Notes: generated by a model not told the origin, from the letters alone. DNA of 64,000 nucleotides from Lucifuga dentata (GCA_014773175.1 VXCM01002525.1:34494-98493); one strand, 5' to 3'; positions 1-11,561 are shown, counted from the first letter of the stretch. Numbers and translations are program-made.

Positions 1-589
1 ACACATGCATGGTCACGCTTAAGGATCATCAGTCGTGTCATTACTTCACCACCCAAAGACTGTTTTTCTTGCTGTGACATATATATCTTTCTCCTGGTTT
101 GTCTCCCATCACTTTCATCACACCAAGCACTTTAAAGAATCTATATCTTTATCTGAGTTAGAGCAATAAATGGCTTTATTGTTATGTATGGCTATCAGGT
201 GAAAAATCATAAGGAAGAGGAATGTACGTTATGATGGGCCTTATATAAAAGTGAGGAGATTGATAAGTCTGTCAAAAAGGCATTGTTTATACTTTCCTTT
301 GATTAATTTTCTGTTTTCTTGATCATTTGTGTTCTTTGGGTATATGTCTGTAAACTTTTTTGCATTTTGCAAATGTAAACATCGCAATATTTTTATTTTT
401 ATTTTGAATACACAAAACAAATGCATTAGACGTCTACAGTAATATACAAAAGTAGAATCAGAAAACCAGCGTGAATTATCATGTGATTAATCTTCAGCTT
501 TCAGCATTCCAGCCCTGTAACCACCAGTGAAGCTAACACAAATGACACTACTTAAATGAAATATGTACCGAATTAAAGATTTCATTTAT
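1..589. other. Upstream flank, nothing recognised
   Basis: AT-rich sequence without a convincing coding frame or a repeat that I can match elsewhere in the window. The short open frames lack recognisable domains. Confidence 0.5.
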
Positions 590-735
590 AGCATTGCCAC
601 ATTGGCGTCTCATGATTTGTTGATCTCAAACTGCTGCATGCCTCGATCAGATCCTCCGGGTCATCTGGGTGACAGTAGGCATCCTCCTCTGCTGAAGTGT
701 CCTTGAGCAAGATGCTGAATTGCAACGAGGATTGT
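590..735 (+). mobile_element. SINE-like fragment (teleost tRNA-SINE body)
   Basis: It contains the phrase 'gaagtgtccttgagcaaga', which recurs with small changes near 1411-1440 and 49390-49412. This phrase is typical of the body of tRNA-derived SINEs in percomorph fish. The head with A and B boxes is not clear here, so the copy is old or truncated. The family name is not assigned. Confidence 0.45.
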
Positions 736-965
736 TTTACTCCTTGAGTAAGAGAGCTGCATATCTTCCATCTGTCCTGCTCTACCCGGACCTGATGAGC
801 TAAATCAGTTGTGTTCACTCAGTGGTGGGCGGTCAGGCCAGCAAGGCCTTCTCTGCTGGCCTAGAGATTGTCAGAATCATCCTGGACAGATCACCAGTCG
901 TGTATTCAGATATTTTTCAAAGTTATGTAATTTTAGCATTTAAACACAATAAAAAGCGTGGAGTG

Positions 966-1252
966 AATGTATGTTTCCACCAGGGAATATAGTTCCACAA
1001 GAAGACCTGCGTTTATCGAAAAATTTAAACAACCGTGTCTTCATAAGGCTGTGTAACTATTAACAGGCAAAACATTGGTTTTTAAACTGGGTATATTGCT
1101 TGAATATTTGGTTTTAAAAGATTAAGAGGTTTTGCAAAATATCAGAAAAGCTGAAATATGGTTTAATCCTTTGGGAAATGATTTCCAGTAATGTAACATG
1201 AAAATTGAATATGTTAGGCTCAAACATGCAAAATGGTGGTATGGTCCTTTAA
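966..1252 (+). mobile_element. Family A TIR element, right half (copy A1)
   Basis: The sequence from 'tttccaccagggaatatag' to 'tggtcctttaa' matches the right half of copy A2 at 12137-13228, and the last 90 bases match the right TIR of A5 at 25204-25701. It ends in TTAA at 1249-1252. It shares the variant 'aaaattgaatatgttaggct' with A5, so the two belong to one subfamily. The left half is missing or too diverged to see. Confidence 0.7.
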
Positions 1253-1325
1253 CTGTTTGAACCTGCAGTAACATTTTATGCCAAATGGGGGCAGTGCAGC
1301 TTAAATTTTAGATAAACTGCTTTAG

Positions 1326-1460
1326 GAGCGGGTTTGATTCCTGTACCAGCAGGATGATTCATGGTGGGAAAAATGAAAGATCACTGTCTTCCCTTCCTTT
1401 CTTACTACTGTTGAAGTGCTTTTGAGCAAGGCACTGAACCTCCACCTGTTCCCATGGCCA
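1326..1460 (+). mobile_element. SINE-like fragment with B-box
   Basis: 'gggtttgattcctg' near 1329 resembles a tRNA promoter B box, and about 90 bases on comes 'gaagtgcttttgagcaagg', the same body phrase as at 690-720 and 49390. This order (B box, then 'gagcaagg' body) fits a tRNA-derived teleost SINE. The A box is degraded. Confidence 0.5.
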
Positions 1461-2283
1461 ACATATCAGATTGTGCTGTGTTGAACATCATGCGTGTAAA
1501 TGTGTGTGTGAAGCAGGTTTGTGCTCCGTGGTTACGTAAGGAAGCAAGGCTGTAATTAAAAGCTGTGCACGTTATGCAATACAGAATAACTCCCTACAGT
1601 AAAAGGTTAATAGTTGGATCTCTATATTTGGAAATTCATTTTGTAATTGGACACTGTTGAGTCCAGAATGAAGTAGCTGCCTTGACAAAATGTAATGGCA
1701 TTCCTAATGTTAACAGTGGCTCAATTTTCATGGAGAATGAGATATCCAGGCAGAAATCTGTGTTCATTTTGGCTGCGACACGTTAATTATTTCCATTCTG
1801 TTTCTGTTCACTGGAAAAATAATATTTTAACCAGCTTGGCCTGAAAACCACATTTACACAGAAATGTTTTGGAACAGAAGCAGTCTATATTTTACACTCT
1901 CTCGTTTTAATTGCTGGTGACATTGTATCGTTTTCTAATGAATCCTCTGTGCGGCCATGCAAATCTTACATCTGGAGAGCCCAATTATGAGAATGCACAC
2001 ATGCTCATCCATCCTTAAATTCCCAGATTACCAACATGGTAAATTGGTCTCTGCTTATGAGAGGAGAGTTTGTTTCATCCATTACCCTGAATTTTAATAT
2101 TTCCAGGCTACATGTTGCTTAATATCACAATGACAGTCTTGATTCTCTCGTTTCTAGGTTTGGAGTAACCCTCTCATGTTTTCAAGGCCTGATCGTGATC
2201 AGGCTCTTTGTGGCATATAAGGATTTCATACCGGAGATGGACACAATGAATATCTTAGTACTTTTTACTGAATTTATTTTTGC
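1461..2283. other. Unannotated flank
   Basis: Nothing recognised: no credible coding frame, and no match noticed to other parts of the window. Confidence 0.5.
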
Positions 2284-2365
2284 AAAAAATAAATAAATAA
2301 ATAAATAAAATAAAAATAAATAAAAAATAAAATAAAAATAAATAATAATAATAATAAAATAAAAA
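2284..2365. repeat. (AAAT)n / (AAT)n low-complexity tract
   Basis: Irregular run of AAAT, AAAAT and AAT units, almost entirely A and T. Confidence 0.9.
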
Positions 2366-2424
2366 TCCTGACATTTCTTGGCATTTCAAATGCTGTTTTT
2401 GTCTTGTTTATTTTTTCTAAAAAT

Positions 2425-2472
2425 TTCCAGAATAAGAGGAGAATGTGAAACTCTTCTTCACTTATTCTGGAA
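2425..2472. repeat. Inverted repeat, 12-bp perfect arms
   Basis: 'ttccagaataag' at 2425-2436 pairs exactly with 'cttattctggaa' at 2461-2472 across a 24-base loop. The loop also holds 'gaatgtgaaa', which can pair with 'tttttcacattc' just downstream, so alternative folds are possible. Confidence 0.85.
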
Positions 2473-2491
2473 TGTTTTTCACATTCCTTAC

Positions 2492-2547
2492 ATTCATTAC
2501 ATTATGTTTTGTCTAGTATATACTAGACAAAACATAATGTAATGAAT
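2492..2547. repeat. Perfect 56-bp palindrome without loop
   Basis: Both halves pair base by base around a centre at 2519/2520 ('gtctagtatatactagac' is the core). Pairing fails at 2491/2548. A (TA)n stretch follows directly (about 2548-2580). No terminator or gene end is near; the function is unknown. Confidence 0.95.
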
Positions 2548-2580
2548 TTATATATATATATTTATATATATATGTATATA

Positions 2581-3454
2581 TTTTGTTGTTTCCTAGATTG
2601 TTCATTTTTTCCCTTGATTTTTGTTGTTAATTAAATTTTCTAGAATTTTTAAATTCAGAATAGAAAATCAAGGTCTTTCTATAATAAATAAAGTTAAATT
2701 CTTTTCTTTTTCTAGAATCTTTTAAAGATCTCTTGGCTCACTTATTTTTATTTTTCCTTTTTTAGACTGAAGACTTTTAGAGAGAATAAGTTGAAAATTG
2801 ATAGCTTGGCAGAATTTTATTCAAGATTTCCACAAGCCAAAATGTCACCTCTTCTCGAAGTACAGATTCTTTGCAGTGTATGTGATGAATGTGAGACTGT
2901 ATATTAATTTATGCTTACAAATTAACATAAGGTTATGAGCAGAGATCGATGCGACAAACACAGATGCATTTCAATAGTATTTAAATGACTTTTTCTTCAT
3001 GGCTCCTATTTGTTTTCTACAGTGGAATAAACAGAACAAGCTCAGGCCAAATATTTAATGGCATCCCCTGTGCAGTAAATTTCCATGTGGAGTGTGAAAT
3101 AAACCTGAAAGCTTTTCAGATGAGCTGCTCTGTCTGTCAGTTTATTTCTGTGTTGCTGCTGAAAATCACTGTGGCTCATTTGCCTGTCAACTGGATGCCC
3201 ACTCAGGACCCAATCACTCTCTAATATGGTGGAGGAATTAAATTGGCCGTAGATTGTGAGAGAGTTTTTCAGTTTATTTTCTCCTTTTTCCTCTTTAATA
3301 TTTATAGCAAATGGCTTTAACAGATACCAGTCCTGTTTGTTTTGAATGTTGGAGCAATCAGTCATCTCTCAAAGCTACAATAATGGACGGTTTGGGATTT
3401 TTTTTTATTTTAATTTTTTACCAAAGCTTATCCTTGATAGCATGTTTATCTAGT
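2581..3454. other. Unannotated flank
   Basis: AT-rich, with short TCTAGAAT-type motifs repeated at 2638, 2662 and 2711. The overlapping open frames at 2985-3365 on both strands have no recognisable domain. Nothing else seen. Confidence 0.45.
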
Positions 3455-3900
3455 GTTGTTGACTCGTGTCACATGACTTAGACTTGACTTGGACTCGAGT
3501 CATAAATTTGCTGATTTGAGACTCGACTTGACATAATCAGAAAGACTTGCTGCTGGACTTTAACTTTGACACCAGTGACCTGTAACTTCACTTGCACTTG
3601 AACCTTTAGACTTGGAAATTCTGCAGTGAATCAACTCTTGTCAACTTGTGATCTTTGCCATGTTAAGCAGCTGGTTGCTAAATCTTAAAATAAATACATG
3701 CATACATACATACTGACATTAAATTTGGTATTGAGTACATTATGTCTGAAACTCAAAGTGTAAGTCTTGACTTGGACTTGTCAGCCTTGACTAATGACTT
3801 GATATACAGTATGACTTGACATGGCCTGTCTGGCCTTGGAACTTGTGTGCTAACACTTGAGACTTACTTGTGACTTGCAAAACAATGACTCGGGTCTCAC
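3455..3900. repeat. Degenerate GACTTG/GACTCG tandem-like repeat
   Basis: The words GACTTG, GACTCG and ACTTGA recur more than twenty times in about 440 bases, often as GACTTGACTTGGACTCG, separated by less regular sequence. Similar sequence lies near 34085-34140. This looks like the subrepeat-rich interior of a fish transposon-derived repeat; I cannot name the family. Confidence 0.65.
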
Positions 3901-6900
3901 CGTTGTGGCTACCAGTCAGTGGTAGCCTTTTACTGATATGAACTACATAATCTCTGCATAATCAATCAAAACTATGATTTTAATATTGATGAAACTGGCT
4001 ACAAAGATTTAACGCAGGCTATATTTCAGGTCTGGTTGCAATGCACATTTAGCATCAACAGATGGCACTGTGTAGCCATAAACCTGCACAGCTTTCCAAC
4101 AAGTGCTGTCATCTCTGCCTATGCATCCACTTCTTTAACTTGAACTCTCACTGTGGGGATGGCTGCACTGAAAGCACACCGGCGTATTTAATCAGTGTGT
4201 TGGAGTGGAAGTGAAGCTTTCTGTGGCCCCATTCTATCAACTTAATGGTGTGTTTTGCTATTGCATTCCACTCTCATTTACATGGCCCATATACCCCTTC
4301 TAATGTATAGCTAATTGTTGTGTTTAGGCTATAAAAACCCTGAACCATTGCATCTATGTTCCTCTCAAGTGAGTGCTCTGAAATGGAATGAACATGATTA
4401 ATAAAAGGCAATTTTCTGCCAAAGGGTCATGTGCTTTGACAGTGTTTTCTTTGGATTAGAAATGTAGATGGATCACACCAGGGCTGCATACAAACACCAT
4501 TTGCAAAAAGAACAAATATTGATTCAGCATAGCTTATTGTTTAACTGAAATTGCTCTGACAGTTGACCATAGCATTTTGTTTTTAATCTTTATACATTGT
4601 CAGAAGAAATACACACATATTCACAATGTAGCACACATACAGGGCTAATGGTAAGATGTTTGAGAGCAATACACCCAACAGGAAGTGATCCCAAGCCAGA
4701 CCTATCAGGACTGGGGCATCAGTGTGACCCAGTATTCATGGCGGATTACATTCAGTATTTATGCTTTATCAGGCTTACATATCTTTCACATTGTCCTCCA
4801 GGGTCAGCATGCCAACCTTAAAAAAACAAACCCATGCTCCTGATATTTATGACTTGCGATCAGCTGTGAACATCAAGCGTGCTGCCTGGCCATTATTTCC
4901 AGTGTCAGAGTGTGCTTTGGCATGGTGCTTAAAGAAACAAATAGCAGGCACAGCGGCATTATTAATCTGGACACGCTGGCACAGACCAATACATCTCTGT
5001 CTGCTGTTTGATGTATTGCAATGAACAAAGATGGACTTTTTCACTGGCATCTATTTTGATGAATAAAACATCAACGCAGGTTGAGACAGAATTGAATTTT
5101 TGAATACAAGAGCAGAAATGGTTATGGATCAGAGGACATGTTACTGTCTGTGACCCTCTCCAGAAAATGTTTTAAGGCACCAAGCTGTTTCAGGCCACGT
5201 CCTGCATGCTTTTACATACACTCAGTAGTCATTGGGTGTGTTTGACATATCCAGATTTTAGTAGACATACTTACTTGCTTACTTAGTCCTCTTCATCACA
5301 ACTGGGACAAAAGGATTAAAATGCAATCTCAGGATCTGAATCTAATAACACGACTTGTGTTGATTTACTTTCACACTTTGCTTCAACATGCCTTTTTGTT
5401 ATCTGGATGTTGTCACTATGATCAGATCTCAGCAGGCTGTTACGTACATTATTTATGCCCACTCTTCCTCCTCTTAAATTACCTAAGAACTTTTTTGCAT
5501 CAGCTACCACTTTTTGTATTCCAGCTACTTACAGCAACTCCAACTCAAACAAACTCATTCACACCTGGCTAGTTTACACAGAGAGCTAATTACAATCAGA
5601 TTGGATCTTGGATTGGATTGGATCGGATCAGAGAGCACTGTGATCACAAAGTGTTATGCGAGCATTTGCACCTTGGATTAACATGTAATCTCAGTATCCA
5701 GGTAACAAGATGATTGCACAGTAATGAAAGGTGCAAATGGGGTTGAAGGTTGAGACAATTTGCCTCTATCTCATTCTCTTTTGTCATGTGCCTCAACCCA
5801 GGTGAGGTTCATCTCCTTCAGTGTATATGTTATCATCCTCCTCCATTTTGTTTTTGGGCACCCTTGGGGTCCATCTGAGTGCTACCTTTGGAATATAATT
5901 CTTTAGGACATAGATAAATTATGGAAGCACCATACAGGGTATAAACTATCATTAAACTATTATCTCTGCTTTGAGGAATTGTTTCCCATTGATGAGCATC
6001 ATGCCTATTTAGTGTAGATTAGAACATAAGCCACAAATCATTTCTTTTATTCCCTATTGAATGTCATTTGTATAAACACTAATTCCAAACTGTATTTCTA
6101 GATTCTAAAGCAGCTCTGAGAGATGCATCCTCATCAGCCACCACAATAGCATTGCATGCAGCTGTAAATTTTCCTCTTCGTGCTCATGAATTATGTTCTT
6201 GTTCATGATCAGCATTCAGTGCTGCATCTGGTGCCAGAGCTGCACTACGAAGAGCTAACAGTTGCCACAAATGACATTTCTGCTGTGAAATCACATCCTG
6301 TATCCAGACAACAGAGAGTGACTGCAATGCATACAAGAAATGGCCTTTGTAGGAGCCATTTACCTGTAAGAACCATTTATTTTCTGTGAAAGATGCCTGT
6401 GCTTTGGTTTTACCCTTGCCTGTTGGTAGCGGAGAGTGTATTGCCGTGCTCATTTATCCTCGTGATAAACTGTGCTGTCACTGGCCAGCGTAGCATCACA
6501 CACGCTCGCCGACTGGACTCTTGTATAACTTGGCCTTTTGAGAAACACTGACTTGATGTGTCTATTAGCTGCTTAAAGTAGGCAGCAGTTGGTATTTCAT
6601 TTCATTTTAACTGAATCAACAACGTATGAATATTCCATGATGATAATCCAAATGCCTATTTTCTATATGAAGCGGAAGCTGAGTAATGTACTGTATATTT
6701 GATCCACTGGATGATACAATTTGTTCAAAGAAGATTCAAGCACCATCGTACACAGTAGCTGAGCCATCACCAAGCCCCTCTTTCTGACTGAAATCTGTCC
6801 CTTTGTCCATGATAAATCCCACAAAACCCTTCATAGGTTTACCTCCTCTCAGCAGAGCCTTGTAGATGACAAAAAAGGTTAATTCAACCCTTTGTCTACT

Positions 6901-7302
6901 TTTTCCCCTTCTTTCTACAAATTACAGACAACCACATCTCAGTTGGAGCTACTGAGAGAGATGGCTGAACGATGAAGATGATGGGTCAAATGCAGTACAA
7001 ATCATCTAAATAGCACCTTATCCCAGACATTGTGGAGTTTCGTGTGGTGTTAGAAAACTTTTGTCCAAGAAGCGAAGGTGGGAAATACCATGTTTAATTT
7101 TGAAATGATCATCTGCTCCAACAAGACAGAAAACAAGAGGAAGGTTTGTCTTTAAAGTTCATTGAGTGTTCATCAGGCATCACAGACATCACAGGAAGTC
7201 AATGAGAAGGATGAAGATGATTGAATATATATTGATTTTAAAGGCTCAGATGCAAAATGAAACATCACATGTGAGCTCTAAGGAGCAGCAGAAGTCTTTT
7301 AG
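3901..7302. other. Upstream flank, nothing recognised
   Basis: Unique-looking sequence with short open frames (the longest about 89 codons) and no domain. A small (GGATT)n-like patch lies at 5600-5632. No exon with good splice context and protein similarity was recognised. Confidence 0.45.
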
Positions 7303-7354
7303 GGTGTGTGTGTGTATGTGTGTGTGTGTGTGCGTGTGTGTGTGTGTGTGTGTN

Positions 7355-7410
<56 letters not shown>
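7303..7410. repeat. (GT)n microsatellite with an N at 7354
   Basis: Nearly pure GT for about 108 bases. The N marks a place where the assembler could not close the array, so the true length is unknown. Confidence 0.95.
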
Positions 7411-7412
<2 letters not shown>

Positions 7413-8098
7413 CTATTCACCAATTAGAGACTTTTCCCAAAAAAAGGATCAGAAGTATGTTTTCTTATTCTCTTTAGCTGATTAGTGCATGCCCACCTCA
7501 GGGGACCATCTATCTTATTTAATCAGTAAAACAAAACAAACAAACAAAAAAAAACAAACAGTTTTTTTGTTTTGTTTTTTTGCACAATGCATTTTCTGTG
7601 TAAACATGTTTTTCTCAACTCCCTGTTCATCAACTCAAATTTAAAGCTCTATATTATACACTTAGAATGCAGCTCTACTGTATACTCATGCATTTTGTAT
7701 GCAAGCGAGTTGCTGGGATTTATTAACAATGAACATGTCCTTTGAGCCACGCTGTCATCAGAAAATAAGCCCTTGGTTATGCTAATTGTAGCTGAATAAA
7801 AAGTAGACGGGAAAATGACATGACCAGAAGCATTATGAGAAATACTGAGGAGAAAATGCAGCTTCCAGTTTACAAATGGATGAAGATTTACAGAAAGTGA
7901 AATCAACAAAGATTTGCATAAAATCCAGCATCATCAACTGAATGCCAAACATAAAAATCCTGAAGGGAATCAATCAAATGCCACCAGGATGTATTATGTG
8001 TAAAGCAAAAATACTAATCCAAAGCATGTGGTTCAGGGTCCCTCTGTTGTGCTAGAGGGGCTTCAGAGATCCAAAACAATACAAAAACTTGAGAACTT

Positions 8099-8099
<1 letters not shown>
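7411..8099. other. Unannotated flank
   Basis: Contains an A-rich then T-rich stretch at 7528-7582 (AAAC units followed by TTTG units) that could pair as a hairpin. Otherwise nothing recognised. Confidence 0.5.
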
Positions 8100-8159
<60 letters not shown>

Positions 8160-8160
8160 G
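8100..8160. repeat. (CT)n microsatellite
   Basis: About 60 bases of CT with one TTT interruption near 8145. Confidence 0.95.
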
Positions 8161-8332
8161 TATGTGTGTGTTGTTCCATCATCACAGTTACACAACACTG
8201 TAGGAAATGCAGACAACAAAATTCACGAGAAGGTTTTCTTGCGACAAGATCATTTCACATGGGTCTAAGTCTATAAAAAAAACTCTACAAAAAAAGAAAT
8301 AAAATAAAATAAAAATAAAAAATAGTGACCTT

Positions 8333-8634
8333 CACATACTTTGGAGTATTTTTTTTTATTGTATTACCATTGGAAGATGTAGATGATCTACTTAAGCAAA
8401 AGTACCAAAAAATACTCCATTGCAAGTAAGAGTCTGGCATTTAAATTGTGTTGAAAATAAATTTAAAATAAAGCTAAATTTCATGTTTTTACATCCATTG
8501 CAGTGGGAAAGGGAGAAAAGTGAGAAGAAGAAAAAAGGAATGTCAGAATGAATGAAGAAGAGGCAAGAAGAAAGGCTAAATGCTTCTTCTGAGGAATGGA
8601 AAAAAGAATCAGAGAAGGAAGGATAAAAAAGTGA

Positions 8635-8705
<71 letters not shown>

Positions 8706-8870
8706 GAAGAAAGAAAGAAAGAAAGAAAGAAATTGGTGACATTTATATGGTTTAATCATGTTGAAAGTCAAATCTGAATCTGCAAAGTAACTATCAACCA
8801 TCAGATAAATGTAGTGGAGTATTTACCAAAACTGAAATACTCGAGTAAATTACCACTTCAAAGGTGTATT
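8333..8870. mobile_element. Teleost interspersed repeat of the 'cagataaatgtagtggagta' type (family D)
   Basis: Phrases such as 'tacttaagcaaaagtacc', 'atactccattgcaagtaag' and 'cagataaatgtagtggagta' belong to a very common percomorph repeat recognisable by its ACTTGAGTA / GTAGTGGAGTA words. The two halves are separated by the (GAAA)n tract at 8631-8731. A fragment of the same kind lies at 32010-32130. Recognition is from memory of the family's wording, not from a database comparison. Confidence 0.55.
8631..8731. repeat. (GAAA)n microsatellite inside family D
   Basis: About 25 tetranucleotide units with three GGAA interruptions. The long Lys/Arg/Glu or Phe/Leu/Ser frames that cross it are artefacts of the tract. 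Confidence 0.95.
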
Positions 8871-9094
8871 GACGTATAGTACCTGAGTCTGTATTTGCTG
8901 TAGCAGCCTTCGTGGACCCTGTTCTAAAATCTTCTCCTGGCCCAAACAGGGCTTCCACACTCCTGTGGGTGTGGATTGTAACAGATCCACTGAGACCTCT
9001 CCTTTTGTCCGTGGGCTTAAACGTCTTAACTGTGTTTTGATAAGCCACTGTGAATATCCGTCAAGAAACATGATCAGCCCACTGTGTTGCTGTG

Positions 9095-9136
9095 CCGCCC
9101 CCCCTACCTCCCCCANTCTCTCTCTCTCTCTCTCTC
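9095..9136. repeat. C-run plus (CT)n with an N at 9116, next to the promoter
   Basis: 'ccgccccccc', a C-rich stretch and ten CT units lie directly upstream of the CpG-rich block. GA/CT tracts are common in vertebrate core promoters, but the N shows that its length is uncertain. Confidence 0.8.
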
Positions 9137-9169
9137 CTTGCACTATATCTCACATTTCCAGCCTCTGTC

Positions 9170-9440
9170 TGCTCGTTTTACGCAAGCGGACGTCCACTGC
9201 ACAGCCAGAGAAGTGCGCACTGCGAGCCAACGCGACGCAGGCGGACAGCGCGGCGTTTACCGGCGACGCGTTTGCGTGTCTTTGTTGGGAAACCCGGCGG
9301 CTGGACGTCGGATTTGTTTATTCTGCAGATTCCTACGAAGCTCTAGGATAACTTCGCATGGGACAAACCCGCCTTCTTTCCTGTCATCTACCGATGTGTT
9401 TCGCCCGGCGTGTTGACGCCACAGGAAAAGAAGCTGGAGG
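9170..9440 (+). promoter_or_regulatory. CpG-island promoter, probably of MAN1C1
   Basis: A hand count gives about 30 CpG dinucleotides in roughly 245 bases, while the surrounding kilobases have very few. It lies 0.8-1.0 kb upstream of the MAN1C1 start codon on the same strand. I see no TATA box in a useful place, which fits a CpG-type promoter with dispersed start sites. The open frames here are short and overlapping and are not credible genes. Confidence 0.65.
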
Positions 9441-10213
9441 AGCGTAAAATGACACATCGCGACATGAATACACACGCGTTTTCGTCCACCAGCTGTACAG
9501 GATAGACGCTAATAAGGCTTGTGGGTTTTCGATGTGATTATTATTTTTTTGCTTTTTTTTTTTTAAAGAGATGATTCAGAGCAGAAACGTGGATCGGTAG
9601 AAACGCAGAGAAGGGAAAGATGCTCTGCTGCTGCATGCTTAAGGTTTTGTACCGTGGGGCAGTGTGTTATTGACGGTCTGCACGGCGTGGAATAATGCAT
9701 CGACACACAACTTTGTTCGCTGGACTGACTGATGGTGAGACGTTTGATTATCCCTGCTGAAAGTGTTTGTGCGTGTTAAACTAGATCGCGTGTATATAAA
9801 TCCTGTTTGACTCATTTTAGCCCAGCGCGGTGCCATTAGATTCCGAAGACCCGTTTTGTTTTACGATCTACATTTTGAAACCCATATCCTACCGTGTGTT
9901 GATGTCAGAGGTTGGTGTTATGTAGATAAACCTCAAAGCTTTGGGGCTGGGTGGCCATATGATTGGTAAATAGTAGATGTAGGCAGGCCTAACCTTTTGC
10001 TTATGCAGATCCAATCTATAGCGAGATAAAGCGCCCTGGCAGCCTGTTTATGCTGCTGTGCATCTGTCAGAGGGTGTGTTTAAAGTCCCGCATTTCAAGT
10101 TTACACACATGTCCCCGGGGAGAAGATAAGCTGCTCAGTAGAAAGAGGCAGACTGTCAAAGCTGTGCAGAGTCTCAGAAAATACTCTAAGGTGACATCTC
10201 AAGAAAAGTTTCA
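9441..10213 (+). other. Probable 5' leader of MAN1C1 (untranslated, possibly with an intron)
   Basis: This interval links the CpG block to the start codon. It could be one long leader exon, or a short first exon spliced to an acceptor near 10170-10200; 'gatggtgaga' at 9731-9740 is a possible donor and 'gtctcag' near 10171-10177 a possible acceptor. A stop codon (TAA at 10187-10189) lies in frame with the main start, so the protein cannot extend upstream through contiguous sequence. Several upstream ATGs are present. Confidence 0.45.
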
Positions 10214-10753
10214 ATGGTTTTCCGAAAGTTGCCCGGTGTGTCGGCATCGGGCATGGGTCTGCGCCTGTCCCAGAAATTCGTCTTTCTGCTCTTTCTCTCG
10301 GGTTTGGTAACGTTATGTTTTGGGGCCCTCTTCTTTTTGCCAGACTCTGTGCGACTAAAACGGATTTTTCTATCCAAAACGGAGACCCAGCCGGTGACGG
10401 TTGGCTCCGGCTCCGAGAACGATGCCAGGGAGCCCTTAAAACGAGCCAAGGTCCAGGAGCATCCCCGGGGCGTCAGCTCCGGTAAAGGAGAAACCAGCAC
10501 CAAACTGAAAAGCCTGAGCCGCAAACCGCCCGTTTCTTATGAGGCGACCGAGGAGCGGCTCGCTGGTGGGAAAGCGCAGGAGGATTTGTCAGTGCCCAAG
10601 TCGAAATCGGAGAAATCGTTCTCCTCCAACCACAACTTGGATACTTCCATTTATAAGAAGTTCCAGAGATGTCTGCTCAAACCGGCGCTGGGGAGAGATC
10701 GGGGCAAGCCGAGTGACCCGAAGACTGCCGAGCGCCGGGACAAAGTCAAAGAG
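10214..10753 (+). CDS. man1c1: Mannosyl-oligosaccharide 1,2-alpha-mannosidase IC, coding exon 1
   Basis: This exon encodes the first 180 residues of a Golgi class I alpha-mannosidase (GH47). The full enzyme removes alpha-1,2-linked mannose during N-glycan maturation towards Man5GlcNAc2, and it needs Ca2+. Visible parts are a short basic cytosolic tail (residues 1-21), one signal-anchor helix at about 22-42 ('FLLFLSGLVTLCFGALFFLP'), and a Lys/Ser/Arg-rich stem to residue 180. The tail 'RKLPG', the helix and 'RLKRIFL' match MAN1C1 better than MAN1A1 or MAN1A2. The exon ends in 'RRDKVKE', the conserved run just before the catalytic domain, and stops in phase 0. The ATG at 10214 has an in-frame stop upstream (10187) but a weak context (T at -3); Met14 at 10253 has a stronger one (G at -3, G at +4), yet the residues before it are conserved in the human protein. 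No catalytic residues are in this exon. Confidence 0.9.
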
Positions 10754-10759
10754 GTAAGG
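10754..10759 (+). other. man1c1: Splice donor of MAN1C1 exon 1 (GTAAGG)
   Basis: 'aaagag|gtaagg' is close to the vertebrate donor consensus. It falls exactly where similarity to alpha-mannosidase I proteins stops; the open frame beyond it (20 codons) has no similarity. Confidence 0.85.
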
Positions 10760-10816
10760 AGGAGACAACGTGAGTCAGATTATGTGAGAGTTGGTACACC
10801 TTTGACTCAGGGTTAG

Positions 10817-11561
10817 AAATAAAAACAGGAGTGTGATCTGGCGCTGAAGTTAAATTAATGATAAACTATTAAGTCTTTCTCTCAAGGAAGTATCCGGGAC
10901 AAATATTAATAGTTTGGTGATGTGTATAATCTAATCTGATGACCCACTTTCTCCCAAAACTCATCCCGTCTGTCAAAACACTACAGAAGTACGACAATAA
11001 AAGAGTGTTCCTTAATCAGGCATTACAAAATCAAAAATGAAGGAGTAATTACATTTCCCTTGTGGAATTTGATTTGTCTGAATTCTTCTGACAAGAACAC
11101 ACTGCTTCTCCATAGAGGCAGAAACAGCTGTTTGCCAAGCGCCCGTCAATAAATCCCTTTCAATCAGATCACGTCTAAATTTACCCCAATGCCTTTGCCT
11201 GTCCTACATCAAATCCTATTACGTTTTCATTGATGGTGACAAAGAAAATATAATCTCTCTATTTGAGATTATGTGAAGTATAATATTCTCTAAACAGAGG
11301 GAATAAAAACAGAATAAATTATGATTAGAATAAACTATGGTATAAACCTTTGGAAATACTGTCAGGTAAGCTGATTTTCAGCTGAAATAGAGAATATTCC
11401 ATGTTTTCTCTTATAGCATCACTAAATCTCCAAAAAATCATAATGACGATAATGATAATGTCCCCTGTTGCATGTATTTCACTTTTTAGCAAGTCACGCT
11501 ATTTGTTGTTTGATTGGGAATCTTCCATCAGGTCAGTCCAAACAGTAATTGTCAACAAATG

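Noticed and set aside
8392..8801. Phe/Leu/Ser and Lys/Glu/Arg repeat proteins
   Set aside because: Pure translations of the (GAAA)n tract.
8965..9416. Three overlapping plus-strand frames over the CpG block
   Set aside because: They cross the N at 9116 and the CT tract and have no similarity; CpG-rich DNA has few stop codons.
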